A stretch of 9,159 nucleotides of DNA from Streptosporangiaceae bacterium (GTDB lineage: Bacteria > Actinomycetota > Actinomycetes > Streptosporangiales > Streptosporangiaceae), in assembly GCA_030043395.1 (NCBI GenBank), contig JASHXW010000399.1, positions 1-9,159 on the forward strand, written 5' to 3'. This document shows, piece by piece, positions 5,534 through 9,159 of this stretch. The position numbers and the translations under genes were made by a program. The notes below the pieces were generated by a model. The model did not search any database. It saw only the letters and a program-made list of their open reading frames with translations, and was not told where the DNA came from. Every line of letters begins with the position of its first letter. Position 1 is the stretch's first letter.

Positions 5534-5977
5534 CGCACTCGGGAGTCCTTGGTTGTCCTTAGTGGTCTTGGCCGCCCAGCGGTCCGAGCCTTTATGAGGT
5601 GCAGTGCGCTGCTTGCCCGCTGGCGCGAATTACCAAGTATTTCGAATGACAATGCGAAGAATTATCCCTGCCAGCACAAGCTGCGACGGGAAATGCAGTT
5701 CATGTTCTCCGCCAGCTTCTGTCTAGTTTCCTTGCGTTCAACTTCTCGTAACTTTTGCTGGGCAGTATGGAGGCCTGTCGGGGGCCTGCCTCGGTGGCCT
5801 GCGACGACCACGATGGCATTGGAGAACTGCTTGGCAGTGCTGACCTGCTACGGCAGTACCGGTCGGTGGCGGCGACGCCGATCAGGGACGGGATGCCAGT
5901 ACGACGCAGTTCTGTGATGGCTGTACAGGGCCCGAGGGCAGCGGTTACGGGAAGCACCGACCTAGCGAGGGCGCACG
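5534..5977. other. Noncoding control region upstream of pstB
   Basis: This 444-base stretch holds no gene I can support. Its first half is richer in A and T than the rest of the window, notably 5625-5668, where GCGAATTACC (5625) is loosely repeated as GCGAAGAATTATCC (5654). A candidate PHO box follows at 5698-5754. CAGTAT at 5763-5768 could be a -10 element downstream of it. GGCCTG occurs at 5772, 5783 and 5796. A palindrome CTGTACAG lies at 5921-5928. The size and base composition suit a regulated promoter region with a long pstB leader. Confidence 0.55.
5698..5754 (+). promoter_or_regulatory. Candidate PHO box (PhoP/RegX3-type direct repeats)
   Basis: GTTC-like heptamers follow each other on one DNA face: GTTCATG (5698), GTTCTCC (5704), GCTTCTG (5715), GTTTCCT (5726), GTTCAAC (5736) and GTAACTT (5748). 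From 5704 the steps are 11, 11, 10 and 12 bases. Streptomyces PhoP binds 11-base direct repeats with a GTTCACC core, and pst genes are the classic target. The individual units are weak matches, so binding is a prediction. Confidence 0.45.
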
Positions 5978-6847
5978 ATGTCGATTGAAGCCGGCCGGGA
6001 AGACGACCCCATTAGCGCGGTCGCGGATCCAGTCGCGCACGCTGCCCATCCGGGCCATGCGGCTGTCCGGGACAGCGGAGCTGACGCAGGCGCGACCTTC
6101 TCGCTGCGTGCCATGGACCTGACGCTCGGGTTCGGCCAGCGCTCGATTCTGTCCGATATCAGCGCGGACATCCATCGAGGCCAGATTACGGCGCTGATCG
6201 GCCCGACCGGCTCGGGCAAGACCACCTTGCTGCGCACGTTCAACCGGATGAACGACAAGGTCTCTGGCTACCGCCACTCGGGGGACGTGATGCTCGATGG
6301 CCGCAGCATCTGGCACCCGGGCGTCGAGCTGATGTCGCTGCGCCGCAAGGTGGGGATGCTCTTCCAGCGGCCGAACCCCTTCCCGATGTCGATCATGGAC
6401 AACGTGGTCGCCGGCGTGAAGGCACACCGGATGGCGACGAAGGCCGGCCTGCGCTCGATCGCCCAGGACCGGCTGGCCGAGGTGGGCCTGTGGGACGCGG
6501 TCAAGGACCGGCTTAAAGACTCCCCGTTCCGGCTGTCCGGTGGCCAGCAGCAACTGCTGTGCCTGGCCAGGGCGCTGGCGATCGATCCTGAGGTCCTGCT
6601 GCTCGACGAGCCGACGTCCTCGCTCGACCCGGTCACCACCGAGTCCATCGAGGCGCTGATCCGCACCCTGACGCCGACCCTGACGATCGTCATCGTGACC
6701 CACAACCTCGGCCAGGCGAGCCGGGTCTCGGACCGCACGATCTTCCTGAACAACGGCCGGCTCGTCGAGCACGGACCCACCAGGCAAGTCTTCGAGGACC
6801 CATCGCACGAGGAGACAGCGCGATACGTAAGCGGCCGATTCGGCTGA
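5978..6847 (+). CDS. pstB: Phosphate ABC transporter ATP-binding protein PstB (PhoT-like)
   Basis: The ATPase that powers high-affinity phosphate import through PstSCA. The 289-residue product starts with about 40 variable polar residues, longer than in enteric PstB. The nucleotide-binding domain follows: Walker A GPTGSGKT (75-82), Q-loop LFQRPNPFPMS (129-138 region, Gln130) with the PNPFP typical of PstB, signature LSGGQQQ (186-192), Walker B VLLLDEP (206-212), D-loop SSLDP and His242 in THN. The residue after QQQ is Leu where most PstB proteins have Arg; I recall the same in mycobacterial PhoT (Rv0820), which also sits beside glnR and mshD. The gene comes first in the operon, before pstS, unlike the common pstSCAB order. 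ATG 5978 has a weak GCGAGGGC upstream. Likely induced by phosphate limitation through the repeats at 5698-5754. Confidence 0.94.
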   Translation: MSIEAGREDDPISAVADPVAHAAHPGHAAVRDSGADAGATFSLRAMDLTLGFGQRSILSDISADIHRGQITALIGPTGSGKTTLLRTFNRMNDKVSGYRHSGDVMLDGRSIWHPGVELMSLRRKVGMLFQRPNPFPMSIMDNVVAGVKAHRMATKAGLRSIAQDRLAEVGLWDAVKDRLKDSPFRLSGGQQQLLCLARALAIDPEVLLLDEPTSSLDPVTTESIEALIRTLTPTLTIVIVTHNLGQASRVSDRTIFLNNGRLVEHGPTRQVFEDPSHEETARYVSGRFG

Positions 6848-6862
6848 CCAAGGACCACCCGA

Positions 6863-6886
6863 GCGGGAGGACGGTACTCCTCCCGC
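6863..6886 (+). terminator. Hairpin 1 between pstB and pstS (possible attenuator)
   Basis: GCGGGAGGA (6863-6871) pairs perfectly with TCCTCCCGC (6878-6886) across CGGTAC. It begins 16 bases after the pstB stop. Because no T-tract follows and pstS lies on the same strand, it may terminate only part of transcription or protect RNA ends. Confidence 0.6.
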
Positions 6887-6899
6887 ACGGGCGTGAGAA

Positions 6900-6915
6900 C
6901 CGCGCTAACGCGCGG
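6900..6915 (+). repeat. Hairpin 2 between pstB and pstS
   Basis: CCGCGC (6900-6905) pairs with GCGCGG (6910-6915) around TAAC. It is the middle one of three consecutive hairpins. Confidence 0.5.
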
Positions 6916-6920
6916 CCGCA

Positions 6921-6940
6921 TCGCACGCACCCGCGTGCGA
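6921..6940 (+). repeat. Hairpin 3 between pstB and pstS
   Basis: TCGCACGC (6921-6928) pairs perfectly with GCGTGCGA (6933-6940) around ACCC. It lies 33 bases before the pstS ribosome binding site and could stabilise the 5' end of a pstS transcript. Confidence 0.55.
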
Positions 6941-6972
6941 GTCACCTAGCGCATGCGTAAGCATGCAGAAGT

Positions 6973-6979
6973 AAAGGAG
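6973..6979 (+). promoter_or_regulatory. Ribosome binding site of pstS
   Basis: AAAGGAG ends nine bases before the GTG at 6989. This decides for GTG over the in-frame ATG at 6953, which has no such site and would put charged residues before the signal peptide. Confidence 0.85.
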
Positions 6980-6988
6980 TATTCCCCG

Positions 6989-8140
6989 GTGACCAAACGA
7001 ACCCGCTTGGCTTGGACAGCGGCTGCACTGGTCCCGCTGACTGTGCTGGCCACGGCCTGCAGCAGTTCACCTTCCAAGCCGTCAAGTTCATCGACGGCAG
7101 CGGCCAAGATGCAGGGTCCCGCCCTGCCTTCCTCTCCTAGCAAGACGCCGCAGTCTCTGACGGAGACTGGCAGCACGCTCTTGTTCCCGTTGTTCGGAAC
7201 CTGGTCAGAGGCATACCAGAAGCAGTTCGTGACCTCCGCTGGAGCGCCGATCGTCACCATCACCACGGGCGGCACGGGCTCTGGCACCGGGATCATCGAC
7301 GCAGCGACTGGCACCGTCAACATCGGCGCGTCTGACGCGTACCTGTCCAGCCAGGATCTGTCCCAGTACCCAGGCCTGCTGAACATCGCGCTGGCGATCT
7401 CAGCGCAGCAGATCAGTTACAACGTGAAGGGCGTCAAGAACCTCAAGCTCAATGGCACGGTGCTCGCTGAGATCTACACCGGCAAGGTGACGATGTGGAA
7501 CGCTCCGCAGATCAAGGCGCTGAACCCGGGCGTCAGCCTGCCCGCGGAGAAGATCGTCACCCTGCACCGGGCGGACAGCTCAGGCGACACGTTCCTGTTC
7601 ACCTCCTACATGAACGCGCAGGACCCGTCGGCGTGGCCGGCGTCTAGCGTCAACACGACGGTCTCCTGGCCGAGCGTCCCTAACGCGCTCGCCGAGACGG
7701 GCAACAGCGGGATGGTGGCCGGCTGCGCGGCGACCGCGGGCTGCATCGCCTACATCGGCATCAGCTACCTGTCCAAGACGCAGGCAGCTGGCCTTGGCCA
7801 GGCGGCGCTTGAGAACAAGGCTGGCAAGTTCCTGCTGCCAACCCCGACCACGATCGCCGCGGCGGCAGCCGCGCTGACCGGCAAGACGCCGCCCAACGAG
7901 ACACTGTCGATGATCAACGGTCCTGCCACCGGCGGATACCCGATCGTCAACTACGAGTACGCGATCGTGAAGACAAAGCAAACCAACGGCATCGCGGCAG
8001 AGGACATCCGCGCTTTCCTGCACTGGATCGTCCACACCGGCCAGAGCCCGACCACCTACCTGGACGCGGTGAACTTCGAGCCGCTTCCGGCCAGCGTGGT
8101 CAAGCTGTCTGACAACCAGATAGCCAAGATCGGCAGCTAG
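6989..8140 (+). CDS. pstS: Phosphate-binding lipoprotein PstS
   Basis: The extracellular substrate-binding component that captures phosphate and delivers it to the PstC/PstA channel. The 383-residue precursor has a lipoprotein signal: basic MTKRTR, a hydrophobic stretch (8-21) and ATAC with Cys24 as the lipid attachment site; the -3 residue is Ala instead of the more usual Leu. A Ser/Pro/Ala-rich linker (25-57) follows. Phosphate-site motifs are visible: [10 protein letters not shown] (60-69), [10 protein letters not shown] (93-102), IGASDAYLS (112-120) and [10 protein letters not shown] (193-202), where Arg194, Asp196 and Ser/Gly contact phosphate in homologues. Cys residues in GCAATAGC (about 248-255) may form a disulfide. 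The stop precedes pstC by five bases. The pair of hairpins upstream and the strong ribosome binding site suggest that pstS is made in excess over the other subunits. Confidence 0.95.
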   Translation: MTKRTRLAWTAAALVPLTVLATACSSSPSKPSSSSTAAAKMQGPALPSSPSKTPQSLTETGSTLLFPLFGTWSEAYQKQFVTSAGAPIVTITTGGTGSGTGIIDAATGTVNIGASDAYLSSQDLSQYPGLLNIALAISAQQISYNVKGVKNLKLNGTVLAEIYTGKVTMWNAPQIKALNPGVSLPAEKIVTLHRADSSGDTFLFTSYMNAQDPSAWPASSVNTTVSWPSVPNALAETGNSGMVAGCAATAGCIAYIGISYLSKTQAAGLGQAALENKAGKFLLPTPTTIAAAAAALTGKTPPNETLSMINGPATGGYPIVNYEYAIVKTKQTNGIAAEDIRAFLHWIVHTGQSPTTYLDAVNFEPLPASVVKLSDNQIAKIGS

Positions 8141-8145
8141 TGCCG

Positions 8146-9159
8146 ATGGCCACATCAGCACCCGTGCTGAGCCCGGAGGGGGGAGCGGGCCGTCCGCTCC
8201 CCCGCCGGGTTGGCGCGGCCATCCTCAAGGTCCTCAGGGGCGACGGCGCGCTGCGGTGGACCGGCCGGGTCGTGGCGTTCATCCCGGCCCTGCTCCTGCT
8301 TGCGGTGCTGGTCACGCTGGTTGTGGAGGCCATCCCCGCGATCAAGTTCAACGGGCTGGGCTTCTTCACCAAGAGCGTCTGGTCGGAGGGTTCGTTCTAC
8401 ACGCCCACGGTGGTGACCAATGGCGTCAGGCACCCCGCTGGCGCGGAGTACGGCGCGGTGCCCGAGATCGTGGGCACGCTGCTCACGTCCGTCATCGCCC
8501 TGATCGTCGCCGTGCCGACCGCCGTCGGCGCCGCGCTGGTGATCGTGGAGCGGCTGCCACGCCGGCTGGCATCCCTTTTCGGCATCTTCCTCGAGCTGCT
8601 GGCCGGCATCCCGAGCGTGGTCATCGGCCTGTGGGGCGCACTCACCTTCGGCCCGTTCATCGCCCACGACATCGCTCCGGTCATCGCCAGGAACATGCCC
8701 GATGTCTGGGGTTTCCGGTACTTCTCCGGCGATACCGGCAACGGCCAGGGCCTGCTGGTCTCCGGCCTGATCCTGGCGATCATGGTGATCCCGATCGTCG
8801 CGGCCACCACGCGCGACCTGATCATGCAGGTGCCGATCTTGCCGCGCGAGGGCGCGATCGCGCTCGGAATGTCGGACTTCGAATGCGCTCGCAAAGTGAC
8901 GATTCCCTGGGTGGGCGGCGGAATCGTCGGCGCCATCGTCTTGGGCCTGGGCCGGGCGCTCGGCGAGACCATGGCGGTGGCCATGGTCTGCGGCCTGGCG
9001 CTTGGCTCGATTCCCGGCAACATCTACGGTGCTATGACCACCATCGCCGCGACGATCGTGCAAACCCTGGAGACCGCGCTGCAGGACGCTACCGGCCTGG
9101 CGATCAGGTCCCTGGCCGAACTCGGCCTGATCCTGATGATCATCACGCTGCTGGCCAAC
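8146..9159 (+). CDS. pstC: Phosphate ABC transporter permease PstC (cut by window edge)
   Basis: One of the two inner-membrane permease subunits of the Pst phosphate importer. I translated the open frame from ATG 8146; it runs 338 codons to the window end without a stop. A cytoplasmic N-terminus of about 40 residues with basic patches precedes the first membrane helix (about 42-62). An outside loop (63-105) contains [19 protein letters not shown], and helices follow at about 107-134, 140-168, 203-221, 256-283 and 322-338. The cytoplasmic EAA loop that docks on PstB is [22 protein letters not shown] (234-255), followed by [16 protein letters not shown] (266-281), a PstC hallmark. Only a few residues of the C-terminus should be missing. 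The five-base gap after pstS and the absence of a clear ribosome binding site suggest translation coupled to pstS. pstA is expected just beyond the window. Confidence 0.94.
   Translation, partial: MATSAPVLSPEGGAGRPLPRRVGAAILKVLRGDGALRWTGRVVAFIPALLLLAVLVTLVVEAIPAIKFNGLGFFTKSVWSEGSFYTPTVVTNGVRHPAGAEYGAVPEIVGTLLTSVIALIVAVPTAVGAALVIVERLPRRLASLFGIFLELLAGIPSVVIGLWGALTFGPFIAHDIAPVIARNMPDVWGFRYFSGDTGNGQGLLVSGLILAIMVIPIVAATTRDLIMQVPILPREGAIALGMSDFECARKVTIPWVGGGIVGAIVLGLGRALGETMAVAMVCGLALGSIPGNIYGAMTTIAATIVQTLETALQDATGLAIRSLAELGLILMIITLLAN

Noticed and set aside
5763..5910. Five CAGT motifs upstream of pstB (5763, 5835, 5854, 5897, 5907)
   Set aside because: Irregular spacing and no symmetry; expected by chance at this length.
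5700..5957. Minus-strand frame of 85 codons upstream of pstB
   Set aside because: No family resemblance and no ribosome binding site; lies over the candidate PHO box.
5767..5988. Possible small gene (about 73 codons) running into the pstB start
   Set aside because: No ribosome binding site, weak third-position GC bias in its second half, no recognised motif, and it overlaps the pstB start.
6953..6988. ATG at 6953 as pstS start
   Set aside because: Would add 12 residues before the signal peptide; the AAAGGAG at 6973 points to GTG 6989.
8155..9063. Long minus-strand open frame of 302 codons opposite pstC
   Set aside because: Its product is composed of His, Asp, Arg and Gly runs with no fold; pstC on the other strand has clear family motifs. 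High GC opens such antisense frames.
1..9159. Insertion sequence, CRISPR array, tRNA or rRNA
   Set aside because: No transposase, terminal repeats, spaced direct-repeat array or tRNA/rRNA pattern was seen by eye.

Overview
The window is high-GC, densely coded DNA from an actinobacterium. Two marker genes point to that phylum: mshD (mycothiol biosynthesis) and a typical actinobacterial GlnR. GTG starts are frequent, genes overlap by ATGA, and the clearest terminator is a long hairpin with no T-tract. From memory, the order mshD-glnR // thioredoxin / DUF4395 / thiosulfate sulfurtransferase / DUF1416, plus a PstB-type ATPase, resembles the Mycobacterium tuberculosis Rv0814c-Rv0820 region and its Streptomyces counterpart. 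Genus cannot be fixed from this window.

Layout. Minus strand, 1-1413: glnR (global nitrogen regulator) followed by mshD (mycothiol synthase, cut by the left edge), joined by an ATGA overlap. Plus strand, 1540-1821: a MoaD/ThiS-like sulfur carrier, divergent from glnR. 1854-3135: an ECF sigma factor with an autoregulatory-looking promoter (TGAACC-16-CGTTAA) placed so that the mRNA would be leaderless, and a translationally coupled membrane anti-sigma factor with a redox-type zinc motif. 3213-5469: a sulfur/thiol block with a membrane-anchored thioredoxin, a DUF4395 membrane protein with a CxxC, a two-domain rhodanese sulfurtransferase and a DUF1416 protein. An extended -10 promoter candidate and a roughly 170-nt foldable leader precede DUF4395. 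A perfect 21-bp hairpin (5489-5533) closes this block.

5534-5977 is a noncoding control region with about 11-nt spaced GTTC-like repeats resembling a PHO box. It leads into the phosphate-uptake operon pstB-pstS-pstC (5978 to beyond 9159, PstC cut by the right edge). Three consecutive hairpins separate pstB from pstS.

How the genes may work together (inference): one locus places nitrogen control (GlnR), phosphate uptake (Pst), sulfur transfer (rhodanese, MoaD-like carrier, DUF1416) and thiol redox control (mycothiol synthase, thioredoxin, ZAS anti-sigma) side by side. The best candidate for something under-described is the ECF/ZAS pair inside the sulfur-trafficking cluster, together with the structured leader that may control the DUF4395-sulfurtransferase-DUF1416 operon. 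Neither is proven by sequence alone.
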